From CBDATA01 sp965215615 (GTDB lineage: Bacteria > Acidobacteriota > Vicinamibacteria > Marinacidobacterales > Marinacidobacteraceae), in the NCBI GenBank assembly GCA_965215615.1, contig OZ244068.1, forward strand, positions 310,001 through 374,000: a DNA stretch of 64,000 nt. Reading direction: 5' to 3'. This document shows positions 43,828 to 52,689 of this stretch, piece after piece. Both the position numbers and the translations under genes were made by a program. Under the pieces are notes generated by a model that saw nothing but the letters and a program-made list of their open reading frames with translations, ran no database searches and was not told the DNA's origin. Positions within the stretch are counted from its first letter, which is position 1; each line of letters begins with the position of its first letter.

Positions 43828-45362
43828 CGGGCTTCCTCCCGAAGCGCCTGCCGGACGAGGTCGCGGTCGTCCGCGGGGATGCGGCCCCCGGCGGTGACGA
43901 GGTGGGATTCGGCACCGCGTCCGGCGATGAGCACCACATCCCCGGGCCCGGCTCTTCCGATCGCGTGGTGGATCGCTTCGACCCGGTCCTTCGTCGAAAA
44001 AACCATCGCTCCGGGACGCTCCTCGTCCACACCCTCCCGGATGGCAGCGAGGATCTGCTCCGGGTCTTCCCCGCGGGAGTTGTCGGAGGTGAGCACCACC
44101 CGGTCCGCGAGGCGCGCCGCGATTCTTCCCATGGGAGCGCGTTTTTCCGGATCGCGTTCCCCGCCACAGCCGAAAACGACCCACAACCGGCCGCTCCCCG
44201 CGAGTCGGCGAGCCGCGCCGAGCGCCTGTTCGAGAGCATCCGGGGTGTGGGCGAAATCCACGAAAACCAGAGGTGCGTTCGGGCTCTCGGGCAAACGGAC
44301 CCGTTCCATGCGGCCCGGCGGCGGCGGCGTGGCGGCGAGCGCTTCGGTGATGTCGCACGGAGGAAAGTCCATCCCGAAGAGCACCGTCCAGGCTCCGGCC
44401 AGGTTGCGGGCAGCGAAATCACCGGGCATCGAGGTGCGTATCTGCTGCTCTCCGTCCGGAGTTCCGAGCCGCACCTCCTGCCCGATGTCCACCTGACGCA
44501 TCCCGAGGATGCGGACGGTGGCGGCGCGGGCGAATCCGAAGCTCGAAATCACCACATCCGGCCGGCTCGTCGCGAGCTCCCGCTCCAACCGGACTCCTCG
44601 CGGATCGTCGGTGCCGATGGCCGCGACTCCGCTGCTTCTGAGGTTTTCGGTGAACAGAAGCCGCTTGGCCTCGTAATAGGCCTCCATGTCGTTGTGGTAG
44701 TCGAGGTGTTCCGGTGTCAGGTTGGTGAAGGCGGCGGCGCGGAAAAACGCCCCGCCCAGGCGTCCCTGGTGGAGTCCATGCGACGAACACTCGATGGCAC
44801 CGAACCGGCACCCGCGACGCCGGGCATCCGCCAGCAGCGCCTGGAACTCGGCGGCATCGCCGGTCGTGAGGCCGGCCGGGCTGCCGGTGACGAAATCGGC
44901 GGTTCGAAGACGCGCCCCGAGCGTCCCCGACATGAGGCTCGCGCCGGAAAGCTGGAAGAAGGCCGAATCGAGCAGCCAGCAGGTGGATGTCTTTCCGTTG
45001 GTTCCGGTCACTCCCGCCAGCGAGACCGCTTCGGACGGGTCCCCGTGGAATACCGAGGCGACGGAGCCGAGCGACGACCGGGTATTCCGGACTCGCACCC
45101 ACGGAGCGTCGAGGTCTTCGGGAGCCCGCTCCAGCAGAACGGCGGCTGCTCCGGCGCGGACCGCGTCGGGGATGAAATCATGGCCGTCGTACTGCTCGCC
45201 GCGGATCGCGACGAACAGGTCGCCGGGGCGAACCTTTCGGGAATCGCTCGCGATTCCGGCGATCATGGTGTTTTCGGCCCCCGGCGAGAACTCGGGCCAT
45301 TCCCCCGAGACGACCACTCCGAGCCGACGCGGAGGCGAGCTTCCGGAAGTGCCGGCGGTCAT
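43824..45362 (-). CDS. murE: UDP-N-acetylmuramoyl-tripeptide synthetase (probably meso-diaminopimelate-adding)
   Basis: 512 residues. P-loop VTGTNGKTSTCW (118-129). The amino-acid-specificity motif reads DNSRGEDP; an arginine here, as in DNPRxE, marks enzymes that add meso-diaminopimelate, whereas lysine-adding enzymes lack it. The proline is replaced by serine. This predicts a Gram-negative type A1-gamma peptidoglycan. The ATG overlaps the ftsI stop (ATGA). Confidence 0.95.
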   Translation of the reverse strand: MTAGTSGSSPPRRLGVVVSGEWPEFSPGAENTMIAGIASDSRKVRPGDLFVAIRGEQYDGHDFIPDAVRAGAAAVLLERAPEDLDAPWVRVRNTRSSLGSVASVFHGDPSEAVSLAGVTGTNGKTSTCWLLDSAFFQLSGASLMSGTLGARLRTADFVTGSPAGLTTGDAAEFQALLADARRRGCRFGAIECSSHGLHQGRLGGAFFRAAAFTNLTPEHLDYHNDMEAYYEAKRLLFTENLRSSGVAAIGTDDPRGVRLERELATSRPDVVISSFGFARAATVRILGMRQVDIGQEVRLGTPDGEQQIRTSMPGDFAARNLAGAWTVLFGMDFPPCDITEALAATPPPPGRMERVRLPESPNAPLVFVDFAHTPDALEQALGAARRLAGSGRLWVVFGCGGERDPEKRAPMGRIAARLADRVVLTSDNSRGEDPEQILAAIREGVDEERPGAMVFSTKDRVEAIHHAIGRAGPGDVVLIAGRGAESHLVTAGGRIPADDRDLVRQALREEAR

Positions 45363-47287
45363 GGCTCCGGGTTCGGATCCGCTTCGGAAACCGCTCGTGG
45401 ATTTGCGGGAAGAAGGGCTGCCGTCCGGGACGACGGGGTGCCGTCCACCATGCGAGCGGCCCGTTCGCGAACCGATTGGCCGGCCGCGAAGCCGCCGCTC
45501 GCCTGCGCGAAGCGATCCGGATCCCCGCGGAAATCGGAATGGACGATCCGCTTCACATGGCTTCCGGGCCGGCGGCTCCGCCAGAGAACCCGGGTGGCGA
45601 TCCGCTGGAACACCCGGGCCGCAAACGCCCCGCTGTGTCTCGGCTTTTCGGCATCGAGGATCACGACCGCCGAGAAAACTGGCTGGTCCACCGGCGCAAA
45701 ACCGGCGAAAGAAGAGGTGTAGGCGGTTTCCGAGTACCCGCCGGGCACGGCTTTTTGCGCGGTTCCGGTCTTTCCGGCGATCCGGAACCCGGGAACCGCG
45801 GCAGCACCCCCGGTGCCGGTTTCGACCACCCGCTCCATCATGGCGGCCATCCGGGCGGCGGTGGCCTCGGTGACGACCCGCTCGCCGGGCTTCGGGGCGA
45901 CCGGGACTCCGCCTGCCGACCGAACCAGGGAAAGCGGAATCCTCATTCCCCCGTTCGCAAGAACGTTCACAGCCTGAACCATCTGCGCCGCGGTCACCGC
46001 GATGCCCTGACCGAAAGAGACGGTCGCGAGGCGGATCGGACGCCAGTTTCCGGGCCGGGGAACGATGCCGCGGCTCTCACCGGCGAGGCCGAGATCGGTG
46101 CGGTCTCCGAAGCCGAACGCTTCGATGTACCTGCCGAGAACCCGGGAGCCGAGCCGCTGGGCCACGCGGAGCGTCCCGATGTTCGAAGACCGGGCGAAAA
46201 CCTCTTCCAGGGTCAGGACCCCGAGCGGCTTCCAGTCGTGGATGACCCGGCGGCCGACGGCCTGCCAGCCGGCCCCGGTGTCGAACTCCTCGAGCTCGTG
46301 AGTGACTCCTTCGTTCAGGGCGGCGGCGTGCGAGATCACCTTGAACACCGATCCGGGCTCATAGGGCTCGGTGATCGTCCGGTTGGCGCGATGGGCCGCC
46401 GGAACATCCTGATAACGGCCGGGATGGAAGGAAGGTGCGCTCGCCATCCCGAGAATCTCCCCGGTCCTCGTCTCCACCAGAATGACGGCCCCTCCGGAAG
46501 CTCCGATCTCCTCGATGCCGCGCGCCAATTCCTCTTCGAGGATCGCCTGGATCGAAGCGTCCATCGTCAGTTCGAGATCCTGGCCGGGGCGGGGAGCGGT
46601 CTCGATGCGACTCCGGTGGCTGGCGCGACGGCCATCGGTGGCAAGCCACCGCACGCCGGGTTCCCCGCGCATCGCTTCGTCCCAGACGCTCTCGATTCCC
46701 CCGAGTCCGTTGTTCTCGGATCCCACGAAACCGAGAAGCTGCGCCCCGAGTCTGCCGCTCGGCCAGGCACGCCCGTACTCCTGGATGACCGCGACCGGAT
46801 AGCCGCTTTGCCGGGCGCAATCCGATTCCCCGGCGGTCGCCCGGCGCTTGATCCACGAAAACTGCGAATCGCGTCCGAGCGCCCGTGCGATCCGGGACGA
46901 AGAGACCCCGAGACAGTCCGCGAGGACACGGGATGCCTCCGGAATGTCCTCCTCCGGGTAATCCTCGGGAACCGCGTAGAGCGAATCGCGCAGGATGCTC
47001 ATCGCGAGCGGGCGGCCTTTCCGGTCGAAAATTTCGCCCCGCCGGGGTGGAATCGTCATGCGCTGCTCGCGCTGGCGAACCGCGCGGGCCACCATTTCCT
47101 CGCGCTCGAGAACCTGCACCTGGAAAAGGCGACCACCGAGCAAGGCTCCCCACAGCGCGAGCAGGCCCGTCACCAGCAGGATGCGCGTGCGAAGGCGGTT
47201 GGCCGGCAGCCTCTCGGGGAGCGAATCCGGCGGCGGGTCGGCCCCGTCTCCACTCAGGAGCGGCAGGATTTCCTTCTTGCGGCGCAT
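45359..47287 (-). CDS. ftsI: Division-specific transpeptidase (penicillin-binding protein 3, class B)
   Basis: 642 residues. A cytoplasmic tail, one membrane anchor (about 35-55), the pedestal domain with RRGEIFDRKGRPLA, and the transpeptidase domain with all three motifs: S313-x-x-K316 in EPGSVFKVISH, SSN in FARSSNIGT, and KTGT in AGKTGTAQKA. It cross-links septal peptidoglycan with FtsW. There is a C-terminal tail of about 60 residues after the transpeptidase domain. The ATG at 47287 shares a base with the ftsL stop (TGATG). Confidence 0.95.
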   Translation of the reverse strand: MRRKKEILPLLSGDGADPPPDSLPERLPANRLRTRILLVTGLLALWGALLGGRLFQVQVLEREEMVARAVRQREQRMTIPPRRGEIFDRKGRPLAMSILRDSLYAVPEDYPEEDIPEASRVLADCLGVSSSRIARALGRDSQFSWIKRRATAGESDCARQSGYPVAVIQEYGRAWPSGRLGAQLLGFVGSENNGLGGIESVWDEAMRGEPGVRWLATDGRRASHRSRIETAPRPGQDLELTMDASIQAILEEELARGIEEIGASGGAVILVETRTGEILGMASAPSFHPGRYQDVPAAHRANRTITEPYEPGSVFKVISHAAALNEGVTHELEEFDTGAGWQAVGRRVIHDWKPLGVLTLEEVFARSSNIGTLRVAQRLGSRVLGRYIEAFGFGDRTDLGLAGESRGIVPRPGNWRPIRLATVSFGQGIAVTAAQMVQAVNVLANGGMRIPLSLVRSAGGVPVAPKPGERVVTEATAARMAAMMERVVETGTGGAAAVPGFRIAGKTGTAQKAVPGGYSETAYTSSFAGFAPVDQPVFSAVVILDAEKPRHSGAFAARVFQRIATRVLWRSRRPGSHVKRIVHSDFRGDPDRFAQASGGFAAGQSVRERAARMVDGTPSSRTAALLPANPRAVSEADPNPEP

Positions 47288-47670
47288 CAGCGTGAAGGGG
47301 CCCCGGACGCGAGGCTCGAGGTCGTGGAGGAGGGACGGACATCGAAGACCACGATTTCCGTCGGCGGCCCGAGACCGAGCTGCTCCCGGGCGAGCCGCTC
47401 CACCCGCTCGGGACCCGCGAGCTCGTTCAGGCGAAGCCGGTAATCCTGTAGTTCGAATTCGAGCTTTTCCTTCTCGAGCCGCAGGGCTTCGGTCTGGTAG
47501 CCGAGGCGGACGGCCTCGTGACGCGGCCAGTAGGCACCGAAGAGGCCGAGCGAGACCAGCATCACGATGAGCGAAATCCGGATGAGTTTCTGGTATCGGA
47601 TCGGGTCCATCGGCCGCCGGAGCCATTCATTGGTGGGGCGGTAGCCGGCCTGCGGAGCGTTCGGGATCAA
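47287..47670 (-). CDS. ftsL: Cell division protein FtsL-like
   Basis: About 127 residues using TTG at 47670, which has GGAG nine bases upstream and lies 4 bases past the rsmH stop; the ATG at 47610 (MDPIRYQKLIRISL) would give 107. One membrane helix (LIVMLVSLGLFGAYW) is followed by a coiled-coil with heptad leucines (EALRLEKEKLEFELQDYRL) and ERLAREQLGLGPP, the typical FtsL/DivIC pattern. It recruits FtsI/FtsW to the divisome. Assignment rests on topology and position between rsmH and ftsI. Confidence 0.85.
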   Translation of the reverse strand: MIPNAPQAGYRPTNEWLRRPMDPIRYQKLIRISLIVMLVSLGLFGAYWPRHEAVRLGYQTEALRLEKEKLEFELQDYRLRLNELAGPERVERLAREQLGLGPPTEIVVFDVRPSSTTSSLASGAPSR

Positions 47671-47674
47671 GGAG

Positions 47675-48637
47675 TCACTCTCCTTCCCCCGCGACCCGGC
47701 GCAGGACGCGCAGCCGGGCACTCCGCGCCCGACGGTTGAGACGGGTCTCTTCCTCGGAGGGCCTCACCGGGCGCCGGGTTTCCAGCTCGAACCCGGGGGA
47801 ACGCGCGAGATCCCGGAAGCGGTGCTTGACCGGCCGATCCTCTTCGGAATGCCAGGCGATGACCGCCATGATTCCTCCGGTTGCGAGGAGCCGGGGGCCC
47901 GCCTCGAGCGCCGCCTCGAGCGCCGCGCTCTCCCGGTTGACCGCGGCCCGCGTCGCGAGAAAGGTGAGGGTCGCCGGATCCCGCCTGCCGCGCGCCGGGC
48001 CGGTCGCCGCGATCACCGCGGCACGCAGGTCTCCGGTGGTTCCGAGGGGGCGGCGAGCCACGATCCGCCGGGCGATGGCGCGGGAGCGTCGCTCTCCGTA
48101 GTGGTGGAGCAGGTCGGCGATCTGGTGGACCTCCATGCGGTTCAGCATTTCGGCCGCGGTCTCACCGCGCGCCGGGTCGAATCGCATGTCGAGCGGACCC
48201 TGGTCCTGAAGCGAGAAGCCCCGTTCGGGGGTGTCCAGTTGCGGACTGGAGACACCGAGATCCAGCAGGATGCCGTCGAGGGAATCCCAACCCTCCCGCG
48301 CGATTTCCCGCTCCATGTCGCCAAAGTCGGCGCGGCGGAACCGGAAGCCGGGCTCCCGCTCCGAGAGTGCAGCGGCGGCCGCTTCCGCTTCCGGATCCTT
48401 GTCGAGCGCAAGAACCCGGCTCCCCCTCGCCTTTCGCAGCAGGGCTTCGCTGTGCCCGCCCCGTCCGAATGTTCCGTCGAGGTAGCGCCCGCCGGGGACC
48501 GGCGCGAGAAACCGGAGCACCGCATCGAGAAGCGCCGGGGCGTGTGGTCGCGGGGCGAGGTCTTCGGCCTGGCTGTCACCCGGGAGGGCCACCCGAAGGA
48601 AGGGGAAATCGAACCCCGTGAGAGTGAGAGTCGCCAT
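47675..48637 (-). CDS. rsmH: 16S rRNA (cytosine-1402-N4)-methyltransferase
   Basis: 320 residues. SAM-binding loop YLDGTFGRGGHSEALL (52-67), then LDKDPEAEAA, GILLDLGVSSPQLD and the C-terminal VIAWHSEEDRPVKHRFR, all standard RsmH (MraW) features; the usual FHSLED is WHSEED. A 30-residue N-terminal extension precedes the normal HxPVLL start. The ATG shares a base with the mraZ stop (TGATG). Confidence 0.95.
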   Translation of the reverse strand: MATLTLTGFDFPFLRVALPGDSQAEDLAPRPHAPALLDAVLRFLAPVPGGRYLDGTFGRGGHSEALLRKARGSRVLALDKDPEAEAAAAALSEREPGFRFRRADFGDMEREIAREGWDSLDGILLDLGVSSPQLDTPERGFSLQDQGPLDMRFDPARGETAAEMLNRMEVHQIADLLHHYGERRSRAIARRIVARRPLGTTGDLRAAVIAATGPARGRRDPATLTFLATRAAVNRESAALEAALEAGPRLLATGGIMAVIAWHSEEDRPVKHRFRDLARSPGFELETRRPVRPSEEETRLNRRARSARLRVLRRVAGEGE

Positions 48638-49077
48638 CAGATCCCCGCATCGGCGAGCTTTTCCCAGTCGTCGTCGGTGAACGGATCCTCCGCCATCTTC
48701 TCGGCGAGCCGGGACTTGTCCCAGGCCTCGATGTAGCGGCCCTTGCCGATCACGTCCACCCTTCCCACCACGCCGGCGTGCTCGCGAATCTGCTGCGGGA
48801 GCACCACCCGCCCCTGGCGGTCGAGCTCGGCTTCCTGGCCGAAGTAGTTGGCCCGGAGCAGGAAACGGCGCTTCGCGCGATCGAGGTCGGAGCGGGCTTC
48901 GAGCCGGGCTTCGATTTCCTGCCAGGTCACGAGCGGATAGAGCCAGGCGCTGTCTCCGAGGAGACTGGTGACGAACACCCGGTTCCCGTGCTCGGCGAGC
49001 AACGGCGCGAGGAACGCGGCGGGGAGCTTCAGCCTTCCCTTGGGATCGACGGTGGCCGGATGATTGCCGCGAAACAT
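48637..49077 (-). CDS. mraZ: Transcriptional regulator MraZ
   Basis: 146 residues from the ATG at 49077 (MFRGNHPATVDPKGRLKLP); an upstream in-frame ATG would add residues that are not conserved. Two AbrB/SpoVT swapped-hairpin domains are visible at DPKGRLKLP and DRQGRVVLP. MraZ binds a series of TGGG-type repeats just upstream of itself and represses the dcw operon; such repeats are seen at 49128-49162. First gene of the cluster. Confidence 0.95.
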   Translation of the reverse strand: MFRGNHPATVDPKGRLKLPAAFLAPLLAEHGNRVFVTSLLGDSAWLYPLVTWQEIEARLEARSDLDRAKRRFLLRANYFGQEAELDRQGRVVLPQQIREHAGVVGRVDVIGKGRYIEAWDKSRLAEKMAEDPFTDDDWEKLADAGI

Positions 49078-49127
49078 GTGGATCAGGAGCCCAAGCCTTT
49101 CCGGAAGTCGGGCGAGTGGAAATAGTT

Positions 49128-49162
49128 TGCCACTTTTCCCCACAAAATTCCACCTTCTTCCC
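49128..49162 (-). promoter_or_regulatory. Putative MraZ operator: 10-bp-phased TGG repeats
   Basis: Reading the minus strand, GGGAA (49162-49158), TGGAA (49152-49148), TGGGG (49142-49138) and TGGCA (49132-49128) follow each other at exactly 10-base steps, separated by 5-base spacers. In E. coli MraZ binds three TGGGN repeats with 5-base spacers, so the layout matches, though two repeats deviate from TGGG. The array starts 51 bases before the mraZ ATG and ends 49 bases before the divergent YchF-like gene. Confidence 0.75.
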
Positions 49163-49210
49163 CAGACGACATCTCTGATTCCCCTTCGTCACCCGATACC
49201 ATTCGCCACC

Positions 49211-50272
49211 GTGCGTGCCGGCCTCGTTGGATTTCCGGCTTCCGGCAAGAAGACCGTCTTCCGGCTGCTGACCCGGATCGCCCGGTCGGTTTCGCGGGGA
49301 ACGGCCGAGCGGGGGATGCTTCCGGTGCCCGATGAGCGCCTCGAAACCCTCGCGAGGCTCCACGAATCCCGGAAGATCACTCCGGCCACCATCGAGGTGG
49401 TTCTGCTCCCCTCTCTGCGGCGGGACGGCGAAGGCGCGGCCCGGAATCTCGCCGCCGTTCGGGACGTGGATGTGGTCGCGCATGTGGCGCGCGCCTTTCA
49501 GAACCCCGGCGAAGAATCAGGAGAGGCGGATCCGGTCCGGGATGCCCGGAGTCTCGAACTGGAGCTGCTGGTCGCCGATCTCGAAGTGGTCGAAAAACGG
49601 CTTTCCCGGCTGGAACGGGAACGGGCTCGGGGGAAGGCGGGGTCGGCACCTCCCGGAGAACGGGAGCTTTTGGAGCGGGCGCGGCGGGAGATGGAGGCAG
49701 AGCACCCCCTTCGCGCAGCGCTCTCCGGGGAAGACCGGGCCCGGCTCGGCGGTTTTGGCCTGCTGAGCGCCAAGCCACAGCTTCTGCTCGTCAACACCGG
49801 GGAGGAGTCGGCCGCGCTCGATGCCGGATTGCGCTCCCGGCTCGAGGAGTACGCGGCGCAGCCGGAAACCGCGGTGGCTTCGGTCTCCGCGCAGATCGAG
49901 TGCGAGATCGCCGAACTCGGCGAAGAGGATGCCGCTGCGTTTCGGGAGGAGCTCGGCGTCGAGGCCGGAGCCGCCTCGCGGGTGATCCGCGCCATCTTCG
50001 AGCTGATGGACCGCGCCACCTTCTACACCGCGGGGGAAACCGAGGCACGAGCGTGGCTCATCCGGCGCAACATCCGCGCCCAGGAGGCGGCGGGGACGAT
50101 CCACTCCGACATGGAACGGGGGTTCATCCGGGCGGAAGTGGTCGCCTACGACCAGTTGGTCGAGCTCGGTTCCTGGGACGGCTGCCGGCGGAAGGGAAAG
50201 CTGCGACTCGAAGGGCGCGACTATCCGGTCCAGGACGGGGATGTCCTCGAAATCCGCTTCCACGTCGGCTGA
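49211..50272 (+). CDS. YchF/Obg-like P-loop protein with C-terminal TGS-type (DUF933) domain, degenerate GTPase motifs
   Basis: 353 residues, GTG start at 49211. Walker A-like GFPASGKKT lies at about residues 7-15. After it the YchF order is kept: LLPSLRRDGEGAARNLAAVRDVDVVAHVARAF stands where DIAGLVKGASxGEGLGNxFL normally is, so the DxxG (G3) motif is lost. A coiled coil (140-190) and LLVNTGEES follow, the latter at the base-specificity position, then a good C-terminal TGS/DUF933 domain (MDRATFYTAGETEARAWLI, HSDMERGFIRAEVV). Ribosome-associated YchF is an ATPase; this protein is probably a divergent paralogue, maybe inactive. Divergent from mraZ. Confidence 0.82.
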   Translation: MRAGLVGFPASGKKTVFRLLTRIARSVSRGTAERGMLPVPDERLETLARLHESRKITPATIEVVLLPSLRRDGEGAARNLAAVRDVDVVAHVARAFQNPGEESGEADPVRDARSLELELLVADLEVVEKRLSRLERERARGKAGSAPPGERELLERARREMEAEHPLRAALSGEDRARLGGFGLLSAKPQLLLVNTGEESAALDAGLRSRLEEYAAQPETAVASVSAQIECEIAELGEEDAAAFREELGVEAGAASRVIRAIFELMDRATFYTAGETEARAWLIRRNIRAQEAAGTIHSDMERGFIRAEVVAYDQLVELGSWDGCRRKGKLRLEGRDYPVQDGDVLEIRFHVG

Positions 50273-50299
50273 AACGGTTTATCGGCTACCTTCTCCGCC

Positions 50300-52681
50300 A
50301 TGATCTCCGCTTCCAGAAAGACCGATATCTCCGTCTGCCTGCTGCTCGCGGTCTCGCTGATCGCCGGCTGCTCCAGCCGCACCCGCAAACAGACCAGAAC
50401 CACGCCGGGGAATCCCCAGGTGTTGCTGCCGCCCGAGCCGGCCCCGGCCGAGCCGAAGCCACCGCCGTCGCCACGTGCGCTCCCGGAAGCGCCCTCCGAT
50501 GTCTGCATCCCGGTCTTCGGGGGGGATTGCGTTCCCGCACCCGAGTTCAACCGGAGGGCCAGCGAGCAGGCACCGGGGCACGCCGCCCATCAGGGTTTCG
50601 AGAACCAGTGGGGGCTCGAATCGGTGAACGCGCACCTCGCCTACGCCCACGTCGGCCTGCTCGAAGGCCCGGACGTGGCACCGGGTGAAGGAATCACCAT
50701 CGGGGTGATCGACACCGGTATCGATGCCGACCACCCCGCCTTTGCCGGGAAGACCGTCCACGAGGAATTTCTCTTCGGGGCCACCGAAGAAACCGGCGAG
50801 GAAGGCTCCCACGGCACCGCAGTGGCGAGCGTCGCGGCGGGCGGACGGACGGACCACACGGATGCTCCCCACGGAGTTGCCTGGGGAGCGGATCTCGCGG
50901 TGTGGGCGATCCCGCTCGGCAGCCCCGATGGCATCTACAACCCGATCACGCCGGAGGAGCTCGCTGAACAGGATTCGGGCTTTGCCGGACTCTTCGAGAG
51001 CGTCCTGTCGTGGAGGACTCCGGAGCGGCCTCTCGACATCCTGAACCTGAGCTTCGGCTACGACGGGCTGATCGATGAGTACTCCGAGGAAGTCCTGCGC
51101 GCCAACTTTTCGGAGACCATCGCGGCTCTCGCGCAGACGGATTCTCCCGACAAGGCGATCCTGGTGTGGGCGGCGGGGAACGCCAACGGCGAAGATTGCA
51201 TTGCCGGGACTCCGAACTGCGAGGACGGGCGCATCAACGCCGTCTCGGTCGGCATCCTGCCGGGCCTGCTGGCGCGCATCGAGGAACTCCAGGGACATTC
51301 GGTCGCGGTCGTTGCCCTGAGCCCGGACGGAGGCGGGATCGCAGGGTTCTCGAACCGCTGCGGGATCGCCGCCGACCACTGCATCGCGGCACCCGGCGAA
51401 AAGATCCAGTACGCCTTCTTCGGGCCGAATGAAGGCGAAGTCGGCGTACAGGGATACGGAGAGGGAGGCGGGACATCCTTCGCCGCGCCGTTCGTGGCGG
51501 GAGGCCTCGCGGTGATGAAGCAGCTCTTCCGGGAACAGCTTTCGAACGAGGAGCTCGTGAGCCGGCTGTTCGCGACCGCGGACGACACCGGGATCTATGC
51601 CGACCGGGCGATCTACGGGAACGGCCGGATGGACCTCGGGGCGGCGACCTCGCCGGTGGGAGTTCTCTCGGTTCCGATCGGGACTTCGGGGCTCCTGACC
51701 GCCGGGAGTGCGTCGCTCGATGCGACCCGGTTGCGGATGGGAGCAGCTTTCGGTGACGGGGTCCAGCAGGCGCTCGAAGGCAGCGAACTGATGGCTCTCG
51801 ACGGCCTCGGCGCGCCGTTCTGGCGCGGGATGGACAGCTTCGCGGTGACGACCGACGGCCCGGGGATGGGGGCCCGGCTCCGTAGCTTCCTGGGATCCGG
51901 TTCGGCGTTTACCGGGGATGCACCCGAGGGCGCAAGCGGCATCGCGGCGGATGTGCTGCGGATGCCGACCGCTTCCGGCAGCGGGCATCTAGCGCTCGCC
52001 GAAGGGGCGGTGATGTTCAGCGCGTTCTCCGGGAGCGGGCTCTCGGCGACGGCGTTCACGACCGGGAACTGGCGCGCCGGGATGCCGGCTTCGGGCGCGG
52101 CGATGGCATACCGGCCCAATTGGCTTCCGGAAAGCCTCCCGGTGGGGCTTCGGGCAGGGTTCGTCGAGGAGCGGGAGACGCTTCTCGGGAGCATGGGCCA
52201 CGGAGCGTTCGGAAACCTCTCGGCCACGACCGCCTTCGTCGGGCTGGACGGGGGGATTCGGCTGGGCCGCTTCTTTCTCGGGGGGAGCGGCGAACTCGGG
52301 CTGGCACACCCGGATGTGCACGGCGGAATCCTGCGGGATATCTCGATGCTCGCGACGAGCGCGTTTTCGGTACGGCTCGGGACGAGCTTCGAGGACCGGA
52401 GTTCGCTCGAACTCTCGGTATCGCAGCCGCTTCGGGTAGAAAGCGGCCATGCGTCCCTGACCGTTCCTTCGGCGCGGATACCGGGCGGGGGAGTGACGCA
52501 TCATCCGCTCCGGGCGGACCTCGCGCCGGGCGCACGCCAACTCGATCTTTCGGCGCGGTGGAGCCGCCCGCTTTCCCTCGGGGAACTCCGGTTCGGGACG
52601 GTCTGGAGCCACCGGGCCGGCCACCGCCACTCACTCGGCCGGGAGGTCGCGCTTCTTTCCGGCTGGCGCTGGACCTTCTGA
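50300..52681 (+). CDS. Lipidated S8 subtilase with predicted autotransporter beta-barrel, tandem copy 1
   Basis: 793 residues. Signal peptide with lipobox LIAGC (C24), then a proline-rich linker. The subtilase domain (about 130-440) has D138 (GVIDTG), H171 (SHGTAVAS), oxyanion N294 (AAGN) and S393 (GGGTSFAAPFVAGG). From about residue 520 on the sequence becomes alternating glycine/aromatic beta strands and ends in LLSGWRWTF, as outer-membrane barrels do. This is the layout of NalP/SphB1-type lipid-anchored autotransporter proteases that release other surface proteins. It starts 27 bases after the YchF-like gene and 8 bases before its paralogue. Confidence 0.87.
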   Translation: MISASRKTDISVCLLLAVSLIAGCSSRTRKQTRTTPGNPQVLLPPEPAPAEPKPPPSPRALPEAPSDVCIPVFGGDCVPAPEFNRRASEQAPGHAAHQGFENQWGLESVNAHLAYAHVGLLEGPDVAPGEGITIGVIDTGIDADHPAFAGKTVHEEFLFGATEETGEEGSHGTAVASVAAGGRTDHTDAPHGVAWGADLAVWAIPLGSPDGIYNPITPEELAEQDSGFAGLFESVLSWRTPERPLDILNLSFGYDGLIDEYSEEVLRANFSETIAALAQTDSPDKAILVWAAGNANGEDCIAGTPNCEDGRINAVSVGILPGLLARIEELQGHSVAVVALSPDGGGIAGFSNRCGIAADHCIAAPGEKIQYAFFGPNEGEVGVQGYGEGGGTSFAAPFVAGGLAVMKQLFREQLSNEELVSRLFATADDTGIYADRAIYGNGRMDLGAATSPVGVLSVPIGTSGLLTAGSASLDATRLRMGAAFGDGVQQALEGSELMALDGLGAPFWRGMDSFAVTTDGPGMGARLRSFLGSGSAFTGDAPEGASGIAADVLRMPTASGSGHLALAEGAVMFSAFSGSGLSATAFTTGNWRAGMPASGAAMAYRPNWLPESLPVGLRAGFVEERETLLGSMGHGAFGNLSATTAFVGLDGGIRLGRFFLGGSGELGLAHPDVHGGILRDISMLATSAFSVRLGTSFEDRSSLELSVSQPLRVESGHASLTVPSARIPGGGVTHHPLRADLAPGARQLDLSARWSRPLSLGELRFGTVWSHRAGHRHSLGREVALLSGWRWTF

Positions 52682-52689
52682 GTTTTTGC

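Noticed and set aside
41363..44422. Single frame of about 1000 codons covering mraY plus upstream sequence
   Set aside because: The part before the mraY ATG is out-of-frame murF and murE; mraY starts at 42442.
45359..45540. Possible PASTA domain at the C-terminus of FtsI
   Set aside because: The tail is too short and lacks the repeated pattern of PASTA; not supported.
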